From: Billgrantia kenyensis
GTDB taxonomy: Bacteria > Pseudomonadota > Gammaproteobacteria > Pseudomonadales > Halomonadaceae
Length of the DNA: 64,000 bases
Direction of reading: 5' to 3'
Assembly (NCBI RefSeq): GCF_013697085.1
Contig: NZ_JACEFT010000001.1
Coordinates: 124,001 to 188,000 of the forward strand
Shown here: one piece after another, positions 39,003 through 47,725 of the stretch
Layout: every line of letters starts with the position of its first letter
How positions within the stretch are numbered: the stretch's first letter is position 1
Translations under genes and position numbers: made by a program
Notes under the pieces: generated by a model
What the model was told of the DNA's origin: nothing
Databases searched by the model: none
Seen by the model: only the letters and a program-made list of their open reading frames with translations

Positions 39003-40310
39003 TTACTCGATTTCCGCTGTCAGGTTGCGTGCCGAGTCAGGCGTGACCACGATATTGTCCTCGATGCGTATACCGCCATGCGGTGCCAGGTGGTCGACCA
39101 GCCCCCAGTCGACAAGACGACCTGCGGGGCCTGATTCGAGTGGTGATAGCAGCATTGGAATCAGATAAAGGCCGGGCTCTATGGTGACCGCCATGCCCGG
39201 CTCCAGTTCCCGAGTCAGGCGCAGGGCGGGATGCTGGGGTGGCGGGGGAAGCGGTGAGCCGTCCGCCGCCGTGCGGCCGGCCACATCATGTACCTGTACA
39301 CCGATCAGGTGACCCAAGCCATGAGGGCAGAATGCCCGAGTGATGCCGGCTTCGATGGCGGCTTCCACGGAGCCGCGCACCAGGCCGCTCTCCACCAACA
39401 GTGCGCCGAGCAGCCGATGCATTTCTTCATGCAGGTCGACGAAATCGACGCCAGGTGCCACCGCTGCAGCCAGGCGTTGCTGAAGGGCATGCATGCCTGC
39501 AATCAGGTCGGTGAAGAGCGAGGTGGCGTCAGGCCCTGGCCAGGTGCGGGTGATGTCGGCGCAGTAGCCGCGATGGCGGCAGCCGGCATCCACCAGTAGG
39601 CTGTGTCGGGAAGTGGGCTCGTCGGCAGCGTAATGCTGATAGTGAAGTACGGCCGCATGTCGGCCGATGCCGATGATATTGCCATACGGCAGCTCGCTCT
39701 CACGCTGACGCGATGCCTGCAAGTAGGCCAGCTGCAGGTCGAGTTCGCTGCCGCCGGCCAGGAAGGCCTCCCGGGCGGCACGATGGCCGCGCAGGGCCAT
39801 GCGGTTGGCTTCCCCCATGCAGGCGACCTCGAAGTCGCTCTTGCGCACCCTCCCTTCATCCAGCGCGGCCAGCAGGGCAGATGGGTTGCATTCGGCGCCC
39901 AGCCTTTGGGCGATCGCTTCGCCGACGTCGCCAACCACGGCAAGACGGCCCGCCTTGGGTACTGGCGGTACCACCTCTCGGGTCGTCACCACCTCCAACT
40001 GGGTCGTCCAGGCCTGGTCGGGAAGGCGAGGGGGCAGGTGCCAGAAATCATCCGGCGCATGGAAGTAGCAGACGGGGCGCTGACCTGGCTGGATGAACAG
40101 CCAGCTGTGGGCCAGCGTGGCCTGGCCGGTCCAGTGCTGGAAATGGCCATAGCTGCAGAAGCTGGCATGCTGGTCATCGCCGAAGTGCAGCGCGGGGCTG
40201 CCGCTGTAGATCATTACGCCGTCGTAGCCCAGGGTCTCCAGCGTCTTGTCGTAGAAGCGTTGGAGGTTCCCCAGGTGTTCGCGCTGAAGCGCGGCAAATC
40301 GATCGGACAT
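39003..40310 (-). CDS. pepQ: Xaa-Pro dipeptidase
   Basis: M24-family metallopeptidase cutting X-Pro dipeptides. The 435-residue protein has the metal ligands in order: Asp in LLVDAGCRHRGYCAD, second Asp in ADITRTWPG, His in CPHGLGHLIGVQVHD, Glu in TIEPGLYLIP, Glu in GGIRIEDNIVVT. I chose the ATG of MSDRFAAL (GGAAAAG upstream) over one four codons earlier. It heads the pair with the YheT hydrolase. Confidence 0.92.
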   Translation of the reverse strand: MSDRFAALQREHLGNLQRFYDKTLETLGYDGVMIYSGSPALHFGDDQHASFCSYGHFQHWTGQATLAHSWLFIQPGQRPVCYFHAPDDFWHLPPRLPDQAWTTQLEVVTTREVVPPVPKAGRLAVVGDVGEAIAQRLGAECNPSALLAALDEGRVRKSDFEVACMGEANRMALRGHRAAREAFLAGGSELDLQLAYLQASRQRESELPYGNIIGIGRHAAVLHYQHYAADEPTSRHSLLVDAGCRHRGYCADITRTWPGPDATSLFTDLIAGMHALQQRLAAAVAPGVDFVDLHEEMHRLLGALLVESGLVRGSVEAAIEAGITRAFCPHGLGHLIGVQVHDVAGRTAADGSPLPPPPQHPALRLTRELEPGMAVTIEPGLYLIPMLLSPLESGPAGRLVDWGLVDHLAPHGGIRIEDNIVVTPDSARNLTAEIE

Positions 40311-40373
40311 GTGCTTTTCCAATGCTGGATGTCGCTTGCGGTACGCGGTGTGCTGATGTCGAAACGGCCCGGT

Positions 40374-41030
40374 TCAGCAGGCGTCGGGCTTAGCTTCGAC
40401 GCGGTCGATACGATAGAGCGTAGCCACCTGATCCAGTCCCTTCACGGTGCAATCGAGATCCGTGATCCGACCGTCGCCGAGGCCATAGATCCAGCCATGG
40501 ACGGACAGGGACTGGCCGCGCTGCCAGGCGAGCTGGACGATCTTGGTGCGACAAAGGTTGTTGACCTGAGCCTGCACGTTCAATTCGCAAAGCCGATCGA
40601 CCTGTTGGTCGAGCGTGAGGGCAGCGAGGGCAGGGCGATGCTGGCTATAGAGCTCACGCACCGAGTGCAGCCAGTAATCCACCATCCCGCATTCACCCCC
40701 CGCCACGGCGGCACGTACCCCGCCGCAGCCGTAATGACCCACGACCATGATGTGCCTGACCTTGAGCACGTCGACGGCGTACTGCACCACCGAGAGGGCG
40801 TTCATGTCATTGTGATGCAGCAGGTTGGCGACGTTGCGGTGGACGAAGATCTCCCCGGGAGGCAGGGATACGATCTGGTTGGCCGGCACGCGGCTGTCCG
40901 AACAGCCGATCCAGAGGTAATCAGGCTTCTGTTGCCGTGACAGGCGCGTAAAGTAGTCCCGGTCCTCCTCGCACATGCGCTCTGCCCAGGCACGGTTGTT
41001 GTCGAGCAGGGTCGCGATTTCATTTTCCAT
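40374..41030 (-). CDS. can: Beta-class carbonic anhydrase
   Basis: Hydrates CO2 to bicarbonate. 218 residues, as in E. coli Can (220). Zinc site: Cys and Asp of IGCSDSRVPAN, His and Cys of VVGHYGCGGVRAAV. FVHRNVANLLHHNDMNALSVVQYAVDVL and VHGWIYGLGDG are also typical. The start MENEIATLLDNNRAWAERM matches the family; longer in-frame extensions are unlikely. Monocistronic, divergent from gorA. Confidence 0.94.
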   Translation of the reverse strand: MENEIATLLDNNRAWAERMCEEDRDYFTRLSRQQKPDYLWIGCSDSRVPANQIVSLPPGEIFVHRNVANLLHHNDMNALSVVQYAVDVLKVRHIMVVGHYGCGGVRAAVAGGECGMVDYWLHSVRELYSQHRPALAALTLDQQVDRLCELNVQAQVNNLCRTKIVQLAWQRGQSLSVHGWIYGLGDGRITDLDCTVKGLDQVATLYRIDRVEAKPDAC

Positions 41031-41200
41031 GATCGGGTCCGTTGGCCGGGGCTTGGTTGAGCGCCTCTTGTACCGCCGCATGCTGCAGCGGTCAACCGGC
41101 GCCGTCGGCGGGCCGGCTCTACACGGCGGAATGGCACTGGTAAAATCGCCTGATTGGACCGGACCAGTCATCCATGGTCCGGCAAGACGAGGAGAATCGA

Positions 41201-42562
41201 GTGCCAGACTTCGACTATGACCTGTTCGTCATCGGGGCGGGCTCCGGTGGAGTGCGCGCCGCCCGGACAGCAGCGGCGGCCGGTGCCAGGGTGGCCGTTG
41301 CCGAAGACCGCTACCTTGGCGGTACCTGTGTCAACGTGGGCTGCGTGCCCAAGAAGCTCTATTCCTACGCGGCCCACTTCCACGACGCCTTCGATGATGC
41401 ACGTGGCTTCGGCTGGAGCTTGCCCGAGAAGCCGGTCTTCGACTGGACGACGCTGCGTGACAACAAGGTGCGCGAGATCAAGCGGCTCAATGAAATTTAT
41501 GGCCGGTTGCTGGACAACGCCGGGGTCCGTCTCGTGAATGGTCGCGCGCGCATCGTGGATGCCCACCGCGTCGAGGTCGGTGAGCAGAGCTTCACCGCCG
41601 AGAAGATTCTCGTGGCGGTGGGCGGCTGGCCCTGGGTTCCCGAGTTCCCGGGGCGCGAGCTGACGGTCTCCTCCAATGAGGTGTTCGACCTGGATCGACT
41701 ACCGAAACGCTTCCTGGTCCTTGGCGGCGGCTATATCGCCGTGGAGTTTGCCAGCATCTTCAACGGCCTGGGCAGCGAATCTCACCTGGTCTACCGCGGT
41801 GAGCTGTTCTTGCGTGGCTTCGATCGGGAGGTGCGCGAGTTCACTCGCGAGCAGATGGCGGCCAAGGGAGTCAACCTGCACTTCGAAACCAATATCGAGC
41901 GAATCGACAAGAGCGAGGATGGGCTGGTGGTATCGCTTACCAATGGCGAGACCCTCGAGGTCGATGCGGTGCTGGCTGCCACCGGGCGCCGGCCCCATCT
42001 GGAAGGCCTGGGGCTCGATGCGCTGGATGTCGAGCTCAACAATGACGGCAGCGTGAAGGTGAATGAACGCTTCGAGACCTCGGTGCCCTCGATCCTGGCC
42101 CTGGGCGACGTCATCGGCGGGCCGGAGCTGACGCCGGTGGCATTGGCTGAAGCGATGCACCTGGTGCAGCAACATTATGGCGATGCGCCGTCATCCCCCA
42201 TGGACTACCGCAACATCGCCACGGCGGTATTCTGTCATCCCAACATCGGCACCGTTGGCGTATCGGAGGAGCAGGCGCGCAAGGAGTATGGCGCCATCCG
42301 GGTCTATCGCACCGATTTCCGTCCCATGAAGCACACCCTCTCGGGCAGCGAGGAGCGCTGCCTGATGAAGCTCATCGTCGCTGACGAGAGCGATGTGGTC
42401 GTCGGGGCCCACATGGTGGGAGAAGAGGCCGGTGAGCTGATTCAGGGTATCGCCATCGCGGTCAAGGCCGGCCTCACCAAGGCCGATTTCGATGCGACGG
42501 TCGGGATCCATCCCACGGGGGCAGAGGAGTTCGTCACCATGCGCAGCGTCAGCCGACACTAG
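41201..42562 (+). CDS. gorA: Glutathione-disulfide reductase
   Basis: NADPH-dependent reduction of GSSG. 453 residues: FAD motif [17 protein letters not shown], redox pair [19 protein letters not shown] loop [34 protein letters not shown] with the two Arg that select NADPH, second FAD motif [10 protein letters not shown], and the C-terminal [12 protein letters not shown] with the catalytic His-Glu. Start is GTG with AGGAGA upstream; an earlier in-frame ATG adds nine residues without support. Confidence 0.95.
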   Translation: MPDFDYDLFVIGAGSGGVRAARTAAAAGARVAVAEDRYLGGTCVNVGCVPKKLYSYAAHFHDAFDDARGFGWSLPEKPVFDWTTLRDNKVREIKRLNEIYGRLLDNAGVRLVNGRARIVDAHRVEVGEQSFTAEKILVAVGGWPWVPEFPGRELTVSSNEVFDLDRLPKRFLVLGGGYIAVEFASIFNGLGSESHLVYRGELFLRGFDREVREFTREQMAAKGVNLHFETNIERIDKSEDGLVVSLTNGETLEVDAVLAATGRRPHLEGLGLDALDVELNNDGSVKVNERFETSVPSILALGDVIGGPELTPVALAEAMHLVQQHYGDAPSSPMDYRNIATAVFCHPNIGTVGVSEEQARKEYGAIRVYRTDFRPMKHTLSGSEERCLMKLIVADESDVVVGAHMVGEEAGELIQGIAIAVKAGLTKADFDATVGIHPTGAEEFVTMRSVSRH

Positions 42563-42603
42563 TGCTCTCAGGCCTCTGCGGGCCTGACGAAATCATCACC
42601 CTT

Positions 42604-42630
42604 GGGCCGCCTTGCAGCGGCCCGTTGTTT
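42604..42630 (+). terminator. Rho-independent terminator after gorA
   Basis: Stem GGGCCGC (42604-42610) and GCGGCCC (42617-42623), 6-nt loop, followed by GTTGTTT. It separates gorA from the ectoine operon. Confidence 0.75.
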
Positions 42631-42908
42631 ATCTGGTGGATGCGTCAGCCTGGTCTAGACTTGTCATGGCGAGCGTGCGTTTCCGGCTCGCCACCCGCTA
42701 TTGTCGGCAGGCCAGTACCGCCGAGATAAGGTGACATGAGTCTCTTGGTGACTGGCGTCTGGCGCCCTTGGCTGGCGGTAAAGGCGGGGGTTCGGCAGCA
42801 CTCGATAATTTTTCGTTATGCAAGAGTGCCAAAGCCATAACCCTGGTTTTGATTTGTCGGTAAGCCCTGTTATCATTAGCCGCAACATCGCTACAGCGAA
42901 GCCATACC
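42631..42908 (+). promoter_or_regulatory. ectABC upstream region with candidate sigma-70 promoter
   Basis: The 346 bp between gorA and ectA hold no supported gene. TTGATT (42849-42854) and TATCAT (42871-42876), 16 bp apart, form a plausible promoter 33 bp before the ectA start. In characterised Halomonas species ectA is driven by osmoregulated sigma-70 and sigma-38 promoters; the sigma-38 site is not resolved here. Confidence 0.55.
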
Positions 42909-43487
42909 ATGAACATGACACCGCAGCCTTTCACCCCTTCCGCCGACCTGGCACGCCCCAGCGTGGCTGATGCCGTGGTCGGCAGCGATGCCTCACCGCT
43001 TTTCATTCGCAAGCCGAACCCCGACGATGGCTGGGGAATCTACGAACTGGTCAAGTCCTGCCCGCCGCTCGACGTCAACTCTGCCTATGCTTACCTGCTG
43101 CTGGCCACCCAGTTCCGGGACACCTGCGCCGTGGCGACAAATGAAGAAGGTGAGATCGTCGGTTTCGTTTCCGGCTACGTGAAGAGCAACGCTCCCGACA
43201 CCTACTTTCTCTGGCAGGTCGCGGTGGGTGAGAAGGCCCGCGGCACCGGCCTGGCCCGGCGACTCGTCGAGGCGGTCATGACCCGCCCCGAACTCGCCGA
43301 CGTGCACCACATGGAAACCACCATTACGCCCGACAACCAGGCGTCCTGGGGGCTCTTCCGTCGCCTCGCCGATCGCTGGCAGGCCCCCCTCAACAGCCGG
43401 GAATACTTCTCCACCGACCAGCTTGGCGGGGAACACGATCCCGAGAATCTCGTGCGTATCGGACCCTTCGATACCCGGCGCATCTGA
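42909..43487 (+). CDS. ectA: L-2,4-diaminobutyrate N-acetyltransferase
   Basis: Second step of ectoine synthesis: acetylates 2,4-diaminobutyrate to N-gamma-acetyl-DABA using acetyl-CoA. The 192-residue GNAT protein shows FIRKPNPDDGWGIYELVKSCPPLDVNSAYAYLLL, the acetyl-CoA loop VGEKARGTGLARRLVEAVM, and ITPDNQASWGLFRRLA. First gene of ectABC, the compatible-solute pathway typical of Halomonas. Confidence 0.97.
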   Translation: MNMTPQPFTPSADLARPSVADAVVGSDASPLFIRKPNPDDGWGIYELVKSCPPLDVNSAYAYLLLATQFRDTCAVATNEEGEIVGFVSGYVKSNAPDTYFLWQVAVGEKARGTGLARRLVEAVMTRPELADVHHMETTITPDNQASWGLFRRLADRWQAPLNSREYFSTDQLGGEHDPENLVRIGPFDTRRI

Positions 43488-43547
43488 TCCCCATTCCATT
43501 TGCTGGGTGGCCGGGGTGTTCGGCCATCCATGCCTCCCTACGCCTGA

Positions 43548-44831
<1,284 letters not shown>

Positions 44832-44868
44832 CCCCGAGCCGTTTCTGGAGTCAGCCCGAGATAAGCTA

Positions 44869-44896
44869 GTGGCCGGCTGCAGGCGCAGCCGGCCAG
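44869..44896 (+). promoter_or_regulatory. Perfect hairpin in ectB-ectC spacer; possible sigma-54-type site
   Basis: GGCCGGCTGC (44871-44880), AGGC loop, GCAGCCGGCC (44885-44894) is a perfect 10-bp hairpin between ectB and ectC. It overlaps a GG (44871-44872) and GC (44883-44884) spaced by 10, the -24/-12 pattern. An additional sigma-54 promoter for ectC has been reported in H. elongata. Either reading is inference. Confidence 0.4.
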
Positions 44897-44924
44897 CCTA
44901 TGGTTTGAATGGAGACCATCGACA

Positions 44925-45320
44925 ATGATCGTTCGCAATATCGAGGAAGCCCGCAAGACAGACCGGCTCGTCAAGTCCGAGAGCGGCACCTGGGACAGCA
45001 CGCGCCTGGTGCTGGCCAACGATGGTGGCGGCTTCTCGTTCCACATCACGCGTATCTATGAAGGTACAGAGACCCATATCCACTACAAGCATCACTACGA
45101 GTCGGTGTACTGCATCGAAGGTGAAGGTGAAGTGGAAACCCTGGCCGACGGCAAGATCTGGCCGATCAAGCCGGGCGACATCTATATCCTGGACCAGCAC
45201 GACGAGCACCTGCTGCGTGCCCACAAGACCATGCATCTGGCCTGCGTATTCACGCCGCCGATTACCGGCAAGGAAGTGCACCGCGAGGATGGTTCCTACG
45301 CACCGCCCGACGAGGCGTGA
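44925..45320 (+). CDS. ectC: L-ectoine synthase
   Basis: Cyclises N-gamma-acetyl-DABA to ectoine. The 131-residue cupin has the conserved start [30 protein letters not shown], metal-binding cupin residues in [19 protein letters not shown], and [17 protein letters not shown]. No ectD hydroxylase or ask_ect follows, and a terminator closes the operon. Confidence 0.97.
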   Translation: MIVRNIEEARKTDRLVKSESGTWDSTRLVLANDGGGFSFHITRIYEGTETHIHYKHHYESVYCIEGEGEVETLADGKIWPIKPGDIYILDQHDEHLLRAHKTMHLACVFTPPITGKEVHREDGSYAPPDEA

Positions 45321-45346
45321 GGTAGCTACCAGGCTGGCATGAGAAC

Positions 45347-45378
45347 GAACCCCGGTAACTGGCCGGGGTTCTTCGTGT
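45347..45378 (+). terminator. Rho-independent terminator of ectABC
   Basis: Stem GAACCCCGG (45347-45355) and CCGGGGTTC (45363-45371), 7-nt loop, then TTCGTGTTT. Strong candidate 27 bp past ectC. Confidence 0.85.
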
Positions 45379-45634
45379 TTCAGGTCGTCTCAGGCGTGTA
45401 AATGTCTGTGGAGCAAGACTTGATCGAGAGTAAGGGTGGCCTAGGATATTCTGCACCTTAGGTTCGCATAATGTATATTATGTTAAATAAGACTCTTGTC
45501 GCGGCAATGGACAAGCCCACCCTGAAATCCTTATCATCCCCCCTCATGTTTCGGTGTAACGAAGACTCGCCGCCTGCAGGCAAGCTCACTGCCGTTGCGC
45601 CCCGTCCGTAGCCGACCGGAGGCTGTCGATTTTC
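45379..45634 (+). promoter_or_regulatory. AT-rich upstream region of the retropepsin operon
   Basis: No gene is supported in the 314 bp between ectC and the retropepsin gene. It contains the perfect inverted repeat CATAAT-GTAT-ATTATG (45467-45482) in a locally AT-rich stretch, which could be a promoter/operator. A purine-rich GGAGG lies about 10 nt before the retropepsin ATG. Confidence 0.4.
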
Positions 45635-46486
45635 ATGCGACCGAGAACGCTGTCCGCCCCCATCCCCTGGTTGCTGGGCGCCTTGCTGTTAAGCGGATGC
45701 GCCCTCGCCCCTGCCCAGCCTGATCCTGAGCCGGTGCTGAGCCCGGCGGCCTTCGAGGACCGAATCAGCCAGCTCGAGGCGCAGCTTGCCCAGCGTTGTG
45801 AAGTGGCCGAAAGCCATCTTGCAGCGCATGACCGTCGCCAAGCCGACCTGCTTGCCGAGCTGCGCGATGCCGGTGTCACTCTGCGTCACCTGCGCGGCGA
45901 TATCGAGCGCCTGGAGCTGCGCGGCGACGAGCCGGTGTTGGTACAAGCCGAATGCGAAACGGGACTCAGCGAGACCCTGTCGTCCAAGGAAATGGTGGGT
46001 CGTGCGGAATGGATCGGCTTGCAGGATGTGGGCACCTACCTGCGCGCCAGAGTGGATTCCGGCGCCAATACCTCGTCACTCTCGGCCAAGGACGTGACCC
46101 GCTTCGAGCGCGATGGCGAGGACTGGGTGCGTTTCAGGCTTGGCCTGAACGATGACGACGTCTTCGTCGAGAGCGTGCGTGACGAATGGATCGAACGTCC
46201 CGTCGAGCGCCGGGTTCGCATCATGCAGGCAGCCGGCAGCGAATCGCGGCCGGTGATCAGCCTGATGATGACCCTGGGGCCGATTCGCGAATCGGTGGAA
46301 TTCACCTTGAGCGATCGCACCCACCTCAATTACCCCGTGCTGTTGGGACGTCGCTTCCTCATGGATATCGCCGTCATCGACGTTGCGGAACGCTATCTTC
46401 ACCCCCGGCCCGAGTTCCCGGGTGGACGCCCGGCCTCCGAGGCGCCGGAGGACGAGATCAATGATCGGGACGAAGAAGAAGGCTGA
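45635..46486 (+). CDS. Lipoprotein retropepsin-like aspartic protease (RimB/DUF785 'ATP-dependent zinc protease' family)
   Basis: 283 residues: lipoprotein signal (LLLSGC, Cys22), a short coiled coil (about 35-100), then a retropepsin-like domain starting KEMVGRAEWIGLQDVGTYLRARVDSGANTSSLSA, whose DSGA at 141-144 is the aspartic protease motif, and ending YPVLLGRRFLMDIAVIDV. The old family label 'zinc protease' is misleading. In many proteobacteria this gene stands before a transglutaminase-7TM gene and an ATP-grasp ligase. Here the IS110-family element separates it from those two. Confidence 0.85.
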   Translation: MRPRTLSAPIPWLLGALLLSGCALAPAQPDPEPVLSPAAFEDRISQLEAQLAQRCEVAESHLAAHDRRQADLLAELRDAGVTLRHLRGDIERLELRGDEPVLVQAECETGLSETLSSKEMVGRAEWIGLQDVGTYLRARVDSGANTSSLSAKDVTRFERDGEDWVRFRLGLNDDDVFVESVRDEWIERPVERRVRIMQAAGSESRPVISLMMTLGPIRESVEFTLSDRTHLNYPVLLGRRFLMDIAVIDVAERYLHPRPEFPGGRPASEAPEDEINDRDEEEG

Positions 46487-46534
46487 CAGAGCCCGCTTGT
46501 GTCTCTCCGGGCTTGTTGATTAGCTACCAGCAGG

Positions 46535-46668
46535 CCTTGGCATCAGGGTGAGCATCCACAGAGCCTGAGGCGCTACAGCCTGGGAGTTAGATTATGCCCC
46601 CTGATGCCTACTATCTCGATAGCTTGAATGGTATCCAAGCCCCTCCCGAATTGGAGTGAGGCTGCACG
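46535..46668 (+). ncRNA. Candidate bridge RNA in the transposase leader
   Basis: Loop 1: a perfect 10-bp stem, GGCATCAGGG (46539-46548) and CCCTGATGCC (46599-46608). It encloses ACAGAGCCTGA (46558-46568), identical to the rebuilt target, and GTTAG (46586-46590), which can pair with CTGAC of the right flank with one G-U. Loop 2: a 5-bp hairpin GCTTG/CAAGC (46622-46640) presents ATGGTATC (46628-46635), identical to the right end of the element at 47695-47702. This is the layout of target- and donor-binding loops in IS621-type bridge RNAs. The right-donor guide is unresolved and transcript ends are unknown. Confidence 0.55.
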
Positions 46669-46689
46669 AACAAGGAAAGGCGACGAGAC

Positions 46690-47667
46690 ATGGCAGTGAT
46701 CGGTATCGACGTCAGTAAGCAGAAGCTCGATTGCGCCTGGCTACGCGATGAGGCGACTGGAAAGGTCAAGACCCGTGTATTCGGCAATCGGCGGCAGGAC
46801 TTTCCACGCCTGCTGGAATGGCTTGAGCACCAAACCGGGGAGCCATTGGACCAGTTGCACGTTGTGATGGAAGCCACCGGCATCTATCACGAAACGCTCG
46901 CCTATTGGCTGCATGCTGCCGGCATCCAGGTTTATGTCCTCAACCCCGCACAGGTGCGTGACTTCTCCCGTAGCCTGGGAGTACGCGGCAAAACAGATAA
47001 GAAGGACAGTGTGGTGCTGGCACGCTATGGCGCGACGCAACGACCTGATGCGTGGCAGCCGGAGCCTGAGGAGGTACGCAAGCTCAAGGCGCTAGCAGCG
47101 AGACTCGACGCACTGGACAAGGACATTCAGCGTGAGCGAAACCGGCGCGAGAAAGCCGAGTTCGTCATGGCAACCGATATCCTCCGCTCGATTGATGACA
47201 TCCTGTCGGCATTGACGCGTGAGCGGGATCGTCTCCAGCGGGAGATCGATGACCACCTCGATCAGCACCCTGGCTTGAAGCAGGATCGCGCCTTGCTACA
47301 AACGATTCCCGGCGTTGGCCCTGCGGTATCTCTCCGACTGTTGGCGATGCTGCGTAGCCGTGCTTTCGAAAGCGCCCGCCAGGCGGCGGCGTTTGCGGGG
47401 CTCGTGCCCGTCAGTTGGGAATCGGGTAGCTCCGTACGCGGGCGTCCCCGCTTGTCGAAAGCCGGCAATCCGAAACTACGGCAGAGCCTGTACATGGCAG
47501 CCGTCGTTGGGCTGAGGCGGAATCCCGATGTCTCGGCGTTATATCAACGGCTTACAGGAAACGGCAAGAGCAAGATGGCGGCCTTGGGGGCGGCAATGCG
47601 TAAGCTGATCCATATCGCTTACGGGGTCCTCAAGACGCAAACCGAATATCGGCCACAAACCGCCTGA
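46690..47667 (+). CDS. IS110-family transposase/recombinase
   Basis: 325 residues. The N-terminal DEDD RuvC-like domain has Asp7 (GIDVSKQKLD), Glu61 (VVMEATGIYHE), Asp103 and Asp106 (KTDKKDS). The C-terminal transposase_20 domain has LLQTIPGVGPAVSLRLLAML, a serine-containing SWESGSSVRGRPRLSKAGN segment (about 242-260) where the catalytic serine of the family lies, and LRQSLYMAA. The long upstream and short downstream non-coding ends fit the IS110 rather than the IS1111 subgroup. The frame is intact. Confidence 0.93.
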   Translation: MAVIGIDVSKQKLDCAWLRDEATGKVKTRVFGNRRQDFPRLLEWLEHQTGEPLDQLHVVMEATGIYHETLAYWLHAAGIQVYVLNPAQVRDFSRSLGVRGKTDKKDSVVLARYGATQRPDAWQPEPEEVRKLKALAARLDALDKDIQRERNRREKAEFVMATDILRSIDDILSALTRERDRLQREIDDHLDQHPGLKQDRALLQTIPGVGPAVSLRLLAMLRSRAFESARQAAAFAGLVPVSWESGSSVRGRPRLSKAGNPKLRQSLYMAAVVGLRRNPDVSALYQRLTGNGKSKMAALGAAMRKLIHIAYGVLKTQTEYRPQTA

Positions 47668-47725
47668 TGGGACATTTGTGGCCGGTTAGGAGAGATGGTA
47701 TCTGACCCACCTGCAAGGACGATAA

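Larger units (their letters stand above)
46493..47701 (+). mobile_element. IS110-family insertion sequence, about 1209 bp
   Basis: Boundaries were set by hand. The left flank ACAGAGC (46486-46492) is followed by CC and the right end ATGGTAT (47695-47701) by CT. Joining the flanks through CT gives ACAGAGCCTGAC, of which 11 nt (ACAGAGCCTGA) recur inside the leader RNA at 46558-46568. No terminal inverted repeats or clear target duplication are visible, as usual for this family. An alternative left edge near 46505 cannot be excluded. The element contains one transposase gene and a long 5' non-coding leader. Confidence 0.7.

Noticed and set aside
39603..40940. 445-codon + strand frame across pepQ and carbonic anhydrase
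   Set aside because: It spans two well-defined reverse-strand genes in shadow frames.
46493..46520. Terminal inverted repeats of a classical IS
   Set aside because: No convincing inverted repeat pairs with the right end; consistent with the IS110 family, which lacks them.
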